Origin: Sulfurimonas sp.
Lineage (GTDB): Bacteria > Campylobacterota > Campylobacteria > Campylobacterales > Sulfurimonadaceae
NCBI GenBank assembly: GCA_016744115.1
Contig: JADGEZ010000022.1
Span: 1 to 36,264, forward strand
Direction: 5' to 3'
Length of the DNA: 36,264 bases
Made by a program: the position numbers and the translations under genes. Position 1 is the first letter of the stretch. Each line of letters begins with the position of its first letter. Below the pieces are notes generated by a model. It was not told the origin of the DNA and made no database searches. It saw only the letters and a program-made list of their open reading frames with translations. Of the stretch, positions 7,199 through 15,306 are shown piece after piece.

Positions 7199-8997
7199 GT
7201 TTTTTACATCCAGAATATTTTTATTATTTATTACCCTTTTTATTTATTGTTTTGGGATTACTTTTAATTAGAAAAGAGCCACAAGAGGAGTTTTTTTCCA
7301 AAGAAGTGATGGATAAGTTGAGAGTAACTGCAAATACTTTAAGTTTAAAGACAAGAAACAAACTATTTTTTCTTATAAGTGTTTTAATCATAATTGCTTT
7401 AGCCCAACCAGTGATAAAAGATGGAGTAATTGAGATAAAATCTAAAAGTGCTGATATTATGATAGCCTTAGATATATCGGATTCTATGCTAGCAGAAGAT
7501 GTGTATCCAAATAGATTAAAATTTGCAAAACAAAAAGCCATAGACTTACTTAAACTAGCTCCTCGTGAAAGAGTGGGAGTCATAGCATTTGCAAGAAATT
7601 CTTACCTTGTTTCTCCTATGAGTTTTGATCATGACGCTGTTAGATTTTTACTTAGTAAACTTAGTACAAATTCTATCACAGAAAAAGGTACAGACTTGAT
7701 GGCACTTTTAAATGTACTAGCAAAAACTGTAAAAAAAGAGGGGAAAAAGCATCTTCTTATTTTAAGTGATGGTGGAGATAAAAATGACTTCTCTAGGGAG
7801 ATAGAATTTGCCAAAGAGAACAATATAATCATCTATATTTTAGGAATTGGCACACAAAAAGGTGCTCCAATTAAAAATAAAGATGGAAGTTTTATAAAAC
7901 ATAAAGGCAAGATAATTGTTTCAAAATTAAATGAAAATATAGCAAAACTAGCAACTTCAAGTGCTGGTGTATATATACAAAGTGTAAAATCAAATGCAGA
8001 TGTAAAAGCGATGTTAAGTGAGATAAGTAATTCAAGTAAGAAAAAAGAACTTCAAGTTCAAGAGGTGCAAAAGTTTATACCCTTGTTTTATTATCCCCTT
8101 TATTTAGCGATCTTTATTTTACTCATAGCTACGAGTTCTTTAGCTAGAAAAAACTCTAATCTTGGAGCTTTATTCATTTGTATTTTTCTAATAAGCCCTG
8201 ATGCTAATGCTGGTTTATTAGATTTTTTAGATTTAAAAGAAGCCAAAGAAGCTTATGAAGCAGAAGATTATGAGAAATCTGCAAAAATTTATGCTAAACA
8301 TGCCAAAGATACAAACAACAGTGAAAGCTTTTATAATAAAGGGAACTCTCTTTATAAACAAGAAAATTTTGATGCAGCTATCAAATCTTACAAGCAGGCA
8401 AAATTTGATGACAATCGTTCTAAAGCTAGTACTTTGGCAAATATTGGAAATTCATATATTAAACAAGCTAAAGAAAAAAGTTTAGAAGAAGCTCTCAAAG
8501 CTTATGAGGAATCTTTAAAATATAAAGAAGATAAAGAGGTTAGAGAAAATCTAGAAGCAGTAAAAAAAGAGCTTGAAAAACAAAAACAAGAAAATAAACA
8601 AAAGAAAGATGATAAATCACAAGAGAACAAAGATAAAAAAGAGGGCAAAGATAAAGAGGAAAATAAAGACTCTCAAGAGAGTGATAAATCAGACAAAAAT
8701 TCTAATAAGAATAAAGACTCAAAAGATAAAAAACAAGACAGTGATAAAAAAGATGATGAAAAGTCTAATGAACAAAAAAAAGAAGAAAAGAAAAATAAGA
8801 AAAAAGATGACTTAGATAAACTAGATGCTTCCGATGAAAAAGCACAAGCATCTCAAAGTGAAAAAAAAGGTCAAATGAGTGATGAAGAACAGATGAAATG
8901 GCTCAATAAACTAAACGCAGAGCAAAACACTTTCATGTATATGTTAAATGAAAACGATAAATCAAATGAGGAAAATTCTGATGAAAAACCTTGGTAG
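7195..8997 (+). CDS. batB: BatB-BatC fusion: VWA plus TPR with charged tail
   Basis: This 600-residue protein combines BatB and BatC. N-terminal membrane segments are at about 8-25 and 58-73, then a VWA domain with intact MIDAS: DISDS in IALDISDSMLAEDV, Thr in EKGTDLMALL, Asp in LILSDGGDKND. Membrane helices follow (about 297-315 and 322-340). A TPR region covers about 350-455 (FYNKGNSLYKQENFDAAIKS, ANIGNSYIKQAKEKSLEEAL). Residues about 460-570 are an extreme low-complexity Lys/Glu/Asp/Gln/Ser tail. The C-terminus is DEEQMKWLNKLNAEQNTFMY, a conserved-looking patch. It overlaps batA by 4 nt and batD by 17 nt. Confidence 0.92.
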   Translation: MSFLHPEYFYYLLPFLFIVLGLLLIRKEPQEEFFSKEVMDKLRVTANTLSLKTRNKLFFLISVLIIIALAQPVIKDGVIEIKSKSADIMIALDISDSMLAEDVYPNRLKFAKQKAIDLLKLAPRERVGVIAFARNSYLVSPMSFDHDAVRFLLSKLSTNSITEKGTDLMALLNVLAKTVKKEGKKHLLILSDGGDKNDFSREIEFAKENNIIIYILGIGTQKGAPIKNKDGSFIKHKGKIIVSKLNENIAKLATSSAGVYIQSVKSNADVKAMLSEISNSSKKKELQVQEVQKFIPLFYYPLYLAIFILLIATSSLARKNSNLGALFICIFLISPDANAGLLDFLDLKEAKEAYEAEDYEKSAKIYAKHAKDTNNSESFYNKGNSLYKQENFDAAIKSYKQAKFDDNRSKASTLANIGNSYIKQAKEKSLEEALKAYEESLKYKEDKEVRENLEAVKKELEKQKQENKQKKDDKSQENKDKKEGKDKEENKDSQESDKSDKNSNKNKDSKDKKQDSDKKDDEKSNEQKKEEKKNKKKDDLDKLDASDEKAQASQSEKKGQMSDEEQMKWLNKLNAEQNTFMYMLNENDKSNEENSDEKPW

Positions 8998-10408
8998 AAT
9001 ATTTTTACTATTATTTTTAATTTCAAACACTTTATATGCAGGTGTGATAGCTAGTGTAGATTCTCAAAAAGTGCAACGCGGGGATGTAGTAACTCTTAGC
9101 TTAAAACTTATAGGAGAAGATATACAAAGACCTAATATTTATGATCTTTGTGGAGCTGATGTTATCTCAACAAGTGAAGCAAGAAGCATCCAAATGACGA
9201 ACAATACTACACAGACTGATTATATCTTAACATATAAATTTGAACCTAAAAAAACTTGTACGATAGAGCCTCTTGAAGTCCTTATAGATGGAAAAAAAGA
9301 AAAAACTAAGGCTATTGATATAGTAGTTCAAAAAGTTGTTCCATCCAAAGATGATGATTTTTCACTACAATTATATCTAACAAAAAAAGAGGTCTTTGTA
9401 GGGGAGACTTTTGAGCTAATCCTTATGTTAAAACAAAAAAAATCTGCCAGTATGCTTGATAATAAATTTGTAGAACCAAATTTAAAAGGTTTTTGGAAAA
9501 AAGGCGATCCTAAGCAAGAAAGAGGCGAAGATGATGAGTTTATTGTTACTAAAGTAACTTACTCTTTAGCAGCTCAAAGAGAAGGTATTTTAGATATTTC
9601 AGTAGCTCAAATGAAGATAGCGTCAAGAAAAAAAGCAAGAAATTTTTTCGGAGGTTTTTTTCCAGAAGTGAAATGGAAAAGTTACTTTTCTAATGAACTT
9701 AGCATTAAGGTAAAAGCACTTCCCTCTGGTGTGACTTTAGTAGGAGATTTTAAGATTGAGGCATCCGCAGATAAAACGCTAGCCAATGCAAATGAGGCTG
9801 TCAATATCAGCATCAAAGTATATGGTGATGGCAATTTAGAAGATATTAGAAGTTTTAAACCTTATATAGATGGTGTAAGTATATTTGATGAAAAAATTGT
9901 GATTGATAAGAACAAACTAAGTCAAGAGATAGCCTTTGTTGGAGATGAAAGTTTTATCGTTGAAGCATTTGTTTTAAAGTACTTTGATATTAAAACAAAT
10001 ACAATAAAATCTATCTCTACACAGCCCATACATATAGAGATAAAAAATGTGAAAGTAAAACAAGAACTCACAATAAAAAGAGATAATAACGAGACTGTAA
10101 TAGTTCCACGGCAAGAAAATATTTCTAAAGAGATTGATAGATTATCACTTATTTTTACCTTTATCCTTGGTTTAGGACTTGGAATACTTATAATGTTTTT
10201 AAAACAAAAAAATTTATTTACTAGAAAAAAATCTTTTGATATAAATAATCATAAAATACTTCTAGTAAAACTGATACCATACAAAGAAAATGAGGATGTA
10301 AAAGAGATAGTTAGTATTTTAGAATCTAATCTTTACTCTTCATCACAAGAAAAGATAGATATAAAAGTGATAAAAGAGATTGTTAAAAAGTATAAAATTT
10401 CGGCTTAA
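8981..10408 (+). CDS. batD: BatD-type oxygen-tolerance-like membrane protein
   Basis: I place the start at the ATG at 8981, giving MKNLGRIFLLLFLISNTLYA, a clear signal peptide. The in-frame ATG at 8948 would add 11 residues before it. The mature protein has BatD immunoglobulin-like beta domains (ASVDSQKVQRGDVVTLSLKL, then LYLTKKEVFVGETFELILML) and a membrane helix near the C-terminus (LIFTFILGLGLGILIMFL). A short cytoplasmic tail follows. Length is about 475 residues. The gene overlaps the VWA-TPR gene by 17 nt. Its stop overlaps an ATG (TAATG) that opens an 11-codon ORF ending next to the second folded element, which suggests that the operon once continued. Confidence 0.9.
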   Translation: MKNLGRIFLLLFLISNTLYAGVIASVDSQKVQRGDVVTLSLKLIGEDIQRPNIYDLCGADVISTSEARSIQMTNNTTQTDYILTYKFEPKKTCTIEPLEVLIDGKKEKTKAIDIVVQKVVPSKDDDFSLQLYLTKKEVFVGETFELILMLKQKKSASMLDNKFVEPNLKGFWKKGDPKQERGEDDEFIVTKVTYSLAAQREGILDISVAQMKIASRKKARNFFGGFFPEVKWKSYFSNELSIKVKALPSGVTLVGDFKIEASADKTLANANEAVNISIKVYGDGNLEDIRSFKPYIDGVSIFDEKIVIDKNKLSQEIAFVGDESFIVEAFVLKYFDIKTNTIKSISTQPIHIEIKNVKVKQELTIKRDNNETVIVPRQENISKEIDRLSLIFTFILGLGLGILIMFLKQKNLFTRKKSFDINNHKILLVKLIPYKENEDVKEIVSILESNLYSSSQEKIDIKVIKEIVKKYKISA

Positions 10409-10443
10409 TGATAAAGTTACTTATTTTAGCTTTTGGTTTCTAA
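10408..10443 (+). pseudogene. 11-codon remnant of a lost last bat-operon gene
   Basis: The TAATG junction with batD is the same coupling seen elsewhere in this operon. The ORF reads MIKLLILAFGF then stops, a typical beginning of a signal peptide. The folded element starts 5 bp later. I infer that a downstream gene was lost when the element arrived or rearranged. It might have been a BatE-like TPR gene, but nothing in the sequence identifies it. Confidence 0.4.
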
Positions 10444-10448
10444 GTTTA

Positions 10449-10718
10449 TTAAGTAATAGGGCATAAATAACTTCATAGCTAACATCATTTAAAAGGTTTA
10501 GTTTCAAGGCGAATTTGACTTGGCGATACTAGTATCGTTAAGTTAAGTTCAACGAAGAAGATAATCCTTTTAAATGATGCCCATAGGGTGAAAAGATACA
10601 CTACAATCTAGTGCGTTAAAAGTTCTTAAAGCTACTAGTAGCTCCTGCGAACTTTCGCCTTGTACCTTGCAGTGTATCTTTTCATTAGCTATGAAGTTAT
10701 TTATGCCCTATTACTTAA
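10449..10718 (+). mobile_element. Folded MITE-like element, copy 2
   Basis: This 270-bp copy has the same plan as the one at 1409-1676: inverted ends (TTAAGTAATAGGGCATAAAT... against ...ATTTATGCCCTATTACTTAA) and two arms capped by GATACTAGTATC (10525-10536) and GCTACTAGTAGC (10631-10642). Differences from copy 1 occur on both sides of stems. Copy 1 TAAGAGGG/CCCTCTTA is TAATAGGG/CCCTATTA here, and copy 1 ATAACAAA/TTTGTTAT is ATAGCTAA/TTAGCTAT here. It lies in the same orientation as copy 1. Its right end contains the last codons and stop of lpxK. Confidence 0.8.
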
Positions 10719-11600
10719 GTAATTGTCTAATCTTTCTCCAATCTCAACATGTAAATCAAGCAAGGATAAAGGAAGTCCAAAAGATTCTATTTTGACATAA
10801 TCTTTATAGGTTACTAAGAGTGAATCTGATCTATCTTTTAGGAGTATTTTTTCTAACTCCTGTTTTGTAAATGTGTGATGATCTTCAAAGTAATTTTTAC
10901 TTATAACTTTAGGTAAATATTTATCAAGTCTTTGTGGTCTTGCGATTGCAGTTACTAATGACATTTTTTTAGTTTTATTTTTAAGTTCCACTATTCTTGT
11001 AAAATCTATCCCCTCTTCAACCGTAAGTACCTCTTTATCTGCCCAAAGTCTTTCTCTAAAAGCACCAGATGGCAGGCAAGATTTATTTTTTATCTTTACA
11101 TTTATGAGTATATCTAGTTTTTTTATATCATGTTTTGAATAAGCATCATCTAAAAAAACAATTTTTGCTCCCATCTCCTTAGCTTTTAATATTCCTTTTT
11201 TTCTATCTTCACTTACTATTACTATGGCTGAGGAGAGTTTTTTTGCGTATATCATAGCTTCATCACCACTTACGGATATATCAAATAAAATTTTTTTTGT
11301 ATCTTTAATAACATAAAGACCCCTGCTCTCCCTTCCGTATCCACGAAGGACTATAGCAACATTTTCATATCTTAAAGCTAAAGCACATACTAACGGTGTT
11401 TTACCACTTCCTCCGACATTAAGGTTACCTATTCCTATAATATTTATACCAAAATCTTGGGCTGTCTTACTTTTAAAGAGTAGATACATAACAAAACAGT
11501 AAAGCCAAGAAAGAGGTAAAAGAAAAAAAGAGATTATTTTTTGTATAAAATTTGGATTGTAGAAATATTCTTCAACCCAAAAGACTAGAGATTTTTTCAA
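10701..11600 (-). CDS. lpxK: Tetraacyldisaccharide 4'-kinase LpxK
   Basis: LpxK phosphorylates the 4' position of the lipid A disaccharide at the inner membrane. The 299-residue protein begins with the amphipathic/membrane N-terminus (FYNPNFIQKIISFFLLPLSW) and carries the P-loop GNLNVGGSGKTP (about residues 58-69). Also seen are VAIVLRGYGRESRG, VIVSEDRKKG and IVFLDDAYSKHDI, which carries the catalytic Asp-Asp region. The start is TTG at 11600; no ATG lies near the conserved N-terminus. The last residues SNRA and the stop are encoded inside the folded element (10701-10718), so the natural C-terminus has been replaced or trimmed. The neighbouring aminotransferase ends 13 bp upstream, so the two are probably one operon. 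Confidence 0.92.
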   Translation of the reverse strand: MKKSLVFWVEEYFYNPNFIQKIISFFLLPLSWLYCFVMYLLFKSKTAQDFGINIIGIGNLNVGGSGKTPLVCALALRYENVAIVLRGYGRESRGLYVIKDTKKILFDISVSGDEAMIYAKKLSSAIVIVSEDRKKGILKAKEMGAKIVFLDDAYSKHDIKKLDILINVKIKNKSCLPSGAFRERLWADKEVLTVEEGIDFTRIVELKNKTKKMSLVTAIARPQRLDKYLPKVISKNYFEDHHTFTKQELEKILLKDRSDSLLVTYKDYVKIESFGLPLSLLDLHVEIGERLDNYLSNRA

Positions 11601-11613
11601 AATAACTTTTGTC

Positions 11614-12747
11614 TTAAACTCTGGATAATGCTATTTTTTTGATTTTATCGCAAACAAATTTAACATCTTTATCGCTCATACTTGTATATATTGGTAAAGA
11701 TAGAACCTGTTGATATGTACGAAGTGCTACTGGAAAATCATTTACCCGTAAAGAGTACTTTGACTTATAATAACTAAGAAGATGGAGAGGAATATAATGT
11801 AAACCTGTCTCTATCCCCTCTTTTTTCATCTCAACAGCAAAAGAATCCCGATTTTTATCTATTTTAAGCACATACAAAGAAAATGGGTGTTCATCATTTT
11901 CTACCTGAGGTACTGTTATATGATCTACACCCGATAAATTACTTGTATACATGTGTGCTATCTCTCTTTGCCTGGTAATAGTTGAGTCTTGTAGCACTAG
12001 CTGCGCTCTTATGTAAGCAGCATTTAATTCACTTAAACAATAATCATTTCCAATATCTACAAGTTCATAGATATATTCTAATACACCTTCACCTTGTACT
12101 ATTCCGTGATTATGCAAAAGTTTCGCACGCTTAATGATTTCTTCATCATTTGTTACTAGCATACCACCATTACAAACATTTTTTTTAAGATGTGAAGAAA
12201 AATCAAAACAAGTAATATCTGCACCTGTTGAACCGATTTTTTCTCCCCTATAGCTAGCACCTAAGGCATCACAAGCATCTTCAACAATTCTAACATTATA
12301 TATTTTTGCCATAGAATAAAGTCTATCTAAATCAACAGTATTACCTGCTATGTGTGTAATAATAACAGCTTTTAATTTTTTTGATTGGTTATCTTCGAGA
12401 TAATTTTCTAATAAATCAAGATCAATATTGTAAGTATCTGCATCTATATCTATAAAAATAGGTTCAGCATCAAAATGGCGAACTACTTCAGGAACATTTG
12501 GATGAGCATTTACAGAACATACTACTTTATCCCCTCTTTTTAGATCAAAGGCAAGCATTGATAAGTGAAGAGCATCGGTTCCATGTGAGGTTGATAAAGC
12601 ATATTTTACTCCAATATATTGAGCAAATTCATCCTCTAGTTCTTTAACTTGATTGATTTTTTCACCATCTAAAACATCACTTACATTTGAGTGAGTTTTC
12701 AAGCTATTTTCGAACTTAGAAAATGGTATCTTAATTTTAGTTTTCAT
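11614..12747 (-). CDS. DegT/DnrJ/EryC1/StrS-family PLP aminotransferase
   Basis: This 377-residue pyridoxal-phosphate enzyme belongs to the sugar aminotransferase family. Seen: YALSTSHGTDALHLSMLAF (phosphate binding), VIITHIAGNTVDLDRL, RIVEDACDALGASYRGEKIG (Asp of the cofactor pocket), DITCFDFSSHLKKN with the Schiff-base Lys, and NDYCLSELNAAYIRAQL. It probably aminates a nucleotide-linked keto-sugar. The substrate cannot be assigned. It is not obviously the flagellin pathway enzyme PseC, and the lpxK/nadE context gives no clear answer. ATG with AAGGAAAATACAA upstream. It sits 14 bp after nadE on the same strand. Confidence 0.9.
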   Translation of the reverse strand: MKTKIKIPFSKFENSLKTHSNVSDVLDGEKINQVKELEDEFAQYIGVKYALSTSHGTDALHLSMLAFDLKRGDKVVCSVNAHPNVPEVVRHFDAEPIFIDIDADTYNIDLDLLENYLEDNQSKKLKAVIITHIAGNTVDLDRLYSMAKIYNVRIVEDACDALGASYRGEKIGSTGADITCFDFSSHLKKNVCNGGMLVTNDEEIIKRAKLLHNHGIVQGEGVLEYIYELVDIGNDYCLSELNAAYIRAQLVLQDSTITRQREIAHMYTSNLSGVDHITVPQVENDEHPFSLYVLKIDKNRDSFAVEMKKEGIETGLHYIPLHLLSYYKSKYSLRVNDFPVALRTYQQVLSLPIYTSMSDKDVKFVCDKIKKIALSRV

Positions 12748-12761
12748 TTGTATTTTCCTTA

Positions 12762-13568
12762 CTAAAGTCTTATATCTCTAGGGTAGTTAAAATCATGGTT
12801 AAGGGTTCTTGATGTAAGTTTTGCTATTATTGGCATCTTTCTTTTAAAATGATGGCGATAAATCCTTTGGATAATCATCTCAAGCATCTCTTCATCATAG
12901 CCTTTTTTAATAATCTCTTTTTGAGTTAATCTCTCTTGAACATATAGCATCATAACCTCATCTAACTCTGCGTAAGTATACCCTAAATCGTCCTCATCGC
13001 TTTGTCCATCCCATAAATCAGCTGATGGTGGCTTATCTATGATACTCTTCGTTACACCTAAATACCTAGCTAATTCAAAAATCTCACTTTTATATAAATC
13101 TCCTATGGGATTAATAGCACTAGATAAATCTCCATATAGAGTTCCATAACCTAACATTAATTCACTTTTATTACTAGTTCCTAAAACTAAAGCATTCTCA
13201 CGAGCGGAAATATCAAAAAGTATAGACATTCTTATGCGAGAAGAAAAATTACCCTTTCTCAAATTATTCATATCTGGATTCATATCTTCATATGCTTTTA
13301 ACATAGGTTCTATAGATACCGTTTGTGAGTTAAGATTAAAATCTTTACATAAAGCAGCCGCATCATCAAGAGAATTTTGCGAAGAGTAGTGAGACGGCAT
13401 TTTTATGCAAAGTAAATCATCTTTAAAAACATGGTAGGCTAAAACTGCAACAACAGCAGAGTCAAGTCCACCACTTAAGCCAATAAGAACTTTTTTTATA
13501 CCAGTCTTACGAACTTCATTATCTAAAAAGTACTCTAAGTATTGCGTTATTTGAGAATATTTACTCAT
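12762..13568 (-). CDS. nadE: NAD+ synthetase (NH3-dependent type)
   Basis: NadE adenylates nicotinic acid adenine dinucleotide and amidates it to NAD+. The 268-residue protein lacks a glutaminase domain, so it is the ammonia-dependent form. The PP-loop VLIGLSGGLDSAVVAVLAY is near residues 26-44. Also visible are LVLGTSNKSELMLGYGTLYG with the following DLSSAINPIGDLYKSEIF, and KPPSADLWDGQSDEDDLG, all family hallmarks. The ATG at 13568 is preceded by AAAAGG at a rather long spacing. It heads the leftward group nadE-aminotransferase-lpxK. Confidence 0.95.
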   Translation of the reverse strand: MSKYSQITQYLEYFLDNEVRKTGIKKVLIGLSGGLDSAVVAVLAYHVFKDDLLCIKMPSHYSSQNSLDDAAALCKDFNLNSQTVSIEPMLKAYEDMNPDMNNLRKGNFSSRIRMSILFDISARENALVLGTSNKSELMLGYGTLYGDLSSAINPIGDLYKSEIFELARYLGVTKSIIDKPPSADLWDGQSDEDDLGYTYAELDEVMMLYVQERLTQKEIIKKGYDEEMLEMIIQRIYRHHFKRKMPIIAKLTSRTLNHDFNYPRDIRL

Positions 13569-13604
13569 ATTTTATAAACCTTTTAGCAGTAAATATACGC
13601 ATAT

Positions 13605-13610
13605 ATTATA
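13605..13610 (-). promoter_or_regulatory. Predicted -10 box for nadE
   Basis: On the minus strand TATAAT occupies 13610-13605, 37 bp before the nadE ATG, in very A+T-rich sequence. No clear -35 is seen. Confidence 0.45.
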
Positions 13611-13674
13611 TCAAATATTTGTAACTACTTTTAAATTATTTCAAGTATTTATACTTTTATTAAATTCAATCGGA

Positions 13675-13680
13675 TATAAT
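13675..13680 (+). promoter_or_regulatory. Predicted -10 box for the rightward 13711 gene
   Basis: TATAAT (within GGATATAAT) lies 30 bp before the ATG at 13711. Together with the nadE box it makes the 136-bp gap a divergent promoter region. Confidence 0.5.
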
Positions 13681-13710
13681 AAAGATACTATTTACCTTAA
13701 AGAGATGTCT

Positions 13711-14937
13711 ATGAAAAAAATGTTTTTACCTATCGTGTTATTGCCTGTTTTATTATTTGCACAAAGTTTTCTTATTTCAAATATTCCTGTACCAAAGACA
13801 TATATACAAAACCTAGATCCTTATTTATGTGATGAAGAGTGTTTACAAACATTTATAGACAATGATATGATTTTTTCATTTCTTGCACATACACCAACTA
13901 AACTAGAAAATGAAACACAAAACCAATTTAGAATTATGAATATATCAATTTTAAATATTGGTTCATTGATTAACAATGAAAAAGTCAGAATAGCTATGTT
14001 ATTACCCACTAAAAAAATAGGGAAATATGCCTCATCAACCACAAATGCTGCCTTAGCTTACCTTATAACAAAAAATCAATCTTTTGAGCTAAAAAGTTAT
14101 AAAATTAAAACTGAAAGTATAGAGGATATAACAATAGCACTTGATAATATTATGAAAGATGGTTTTTCTCATATTATTGCTCCTTTAACATCCAAGGGGG
14201 CTGATACGATGATAGAAATAGATCCTCAAATTAATATTTTTTTTCCTACAATACATAAATCAGATACTAATGCCATTTCATCAAAATTATTTTTTGGAGG
14301 TATTGATTACAAAGCACAAAGTGATTTATTATTGAACAAAGCAGTATCACCATTAGTGATTTTTTATGACGATTCATCAATCGGAGAAAAATTAACTTTT
14401 TATGAAGAAAATAAATTTAAATATATAGATCAATTCAATAAAAGTATAAAATATTCTATATCAAGACAAAGAACAAACTTACAAGATGAGATGAAAAATA
14501 ATGAAGATATTAACGCTTCAACATGCTTTATAAATACACCAATAATCAAAACAAGTATGATTATGTCTCAACTCACTCTTTATGATGCAAATGTTACAAA
14601 TATTTTATCTACACAAATAAATTATGATCCACTTATTCTCTCTATGACACAGTACGCAGATAGAGAAAAGATGTTGATTGCAAACTCAATTACACAAGAC
14701 AATAATATACTTATTCAAACAAATGCTCTTTTAAGTAATGACATTAAATATGACTGGATAAACTATACAACGACTGTAGCTATTGATTATTTTTTCAGTC
14801 TTTTAACAAATGATGATAGAGAATATAATATTCAACTCATAGATAATCAAATGCTTTATCCTATAGAAATTTTACAACCTTCCCTCTCTAGGTTCATATT
14901 AAATACACCTGCAACATTAAAAAAGGCTCCGTATTAA
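13711..14937 (+). CDS. Exported periplasmic-binding-fold (type I, LpoA-like) protein
   Basis: I prefer the ATG at 13711 (MKKMFLPIVLLPVLLFAQ, a signal peptide) over that at 13705, because AAAGAG is six bases upstream of the former. The mature protein has about 390 residues. The middle reads like a type-I periplasmic-binding fold: VRIAMLLPTKKIGKYASSTT, then an alternation of strands and helices ending MKDGFSHIIAPLTSKGADTM, and later SPLVIFYDDSSIGEKLTF. That is the plan of LpoA/ABC-type ligand-binding proteins, but sequence similarity is faint and no partner gene is adjacent. The 3' end overlaps the convergent thioesterase by 21 bp. Role unknown; fold assignment is inference. Confidence 0.7.
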   Translation: MKKMFLPIVLLPVLLFAQSFLISNIPVPKTYIQNLDPYLCDEECLQTFIDNDMIFSFLAHTPTKLENETQNQFRIMNISILNIGSLINNEKVRIAMLLPTKKIGKYASSTTNAALAYLITKNQSFELKSYKIKTESIEDITIALDNIMKDGFSHIIAPLTSKGADTMIEIDPQINIFFPTIHKSDTNAISSKLFFGGIDYKAQSDLLLNKAVSPLVIFYDDSSIGEKLTFYEENKFKYIDQFNKSIKYSISRQRTNLQDEMKNNEDINASTCFINTPIIKTSMIMSQLTLYDANVTNILSTQINYDPLILSMTQYADREKMLIANSITQDNNILIQTNALLSNDIKYDWINYTTTVAIDYFFSLLTNDDREYNIQLIDNQMLYPIEILQPSLSRFILNTPATLKKAPY

Positions 14938-15291
14938 CTCTTTTGTTTGGGAATCTAATCTTTGAGGTTTTCCCTCAAAATTAATATAAGCAAGTGTGAT
15001 TTTAAGAGAAAATATTTTTTCTTCTTCTTTATAGATAAACTGGGTGAGACTAAAAGAAGCAGCTCCCATCTTAAACAATTGACTCTTGATCTTAAGTAAA
15101 TCACCTAACTTAGCACTAGAAAAGTATTCAGCTTCTAGTTTCTTAGCCACAAAATGACCTTTTTCTAGCTTAGGAGTAATACCAAGTTTAAAAAAGCAAT
15201 CACTTCTAGCGCGTTCACAAAAGTTTAAATAATTCGAATGGTAAACAATACCCCCAGTATCGGTATCTTCATAATAAACTCTTACTTGCAA
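14917..15291 (-). CDS. ybgC: YbgC/FadM-type acyl-CoA thioesterase
   Basis: This 124-residue hot-dog-fold thioesterase carries the 4-hydroxybenzoyl-CoA thioesterase signature VYYEDTDTGGIVYHSNYLNF, with the catalytic Asp in YEDTD and the following CERARSDCF. YbgC enzymes hydrolyse short or long acyl-CoA or acyl-ACP and in many proteobacteria are encoded with tol-pal, which is not present here. The start is TTG at 15291, supported by AAGGAG seven bases upstream. The next gene upstream ends 15 bp away, so it probably closes a leftward operon of coiled-coil protein, HAD, hemH and DUF2461. Confidence 0.9.
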   Translation of the reverse strand: MQVRVYYEDTDTGGIVYHSNYLNFCERARSDCFFKLGITPKLEKGHFVAKKLEAEYFSSAKLGDLLKIKSQLFKMGAASFSLTQFIYKEEEKIFSLKITLAYINFEGKPQRLDSQTKELIRSLF

Positions 15292-15306
15292 TAAAATCTC
15301 CTTCTA

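Noticed and set aside
8573-8815. Lysine/isoleucine-rich 80-codon ORF overlapping the Bat VWA-TPR gene
   Set aside because: It is the out-of-frame reading of the low-complexity AAA/GAA/GAT tail of the real gene and has no ribosome site of its own.
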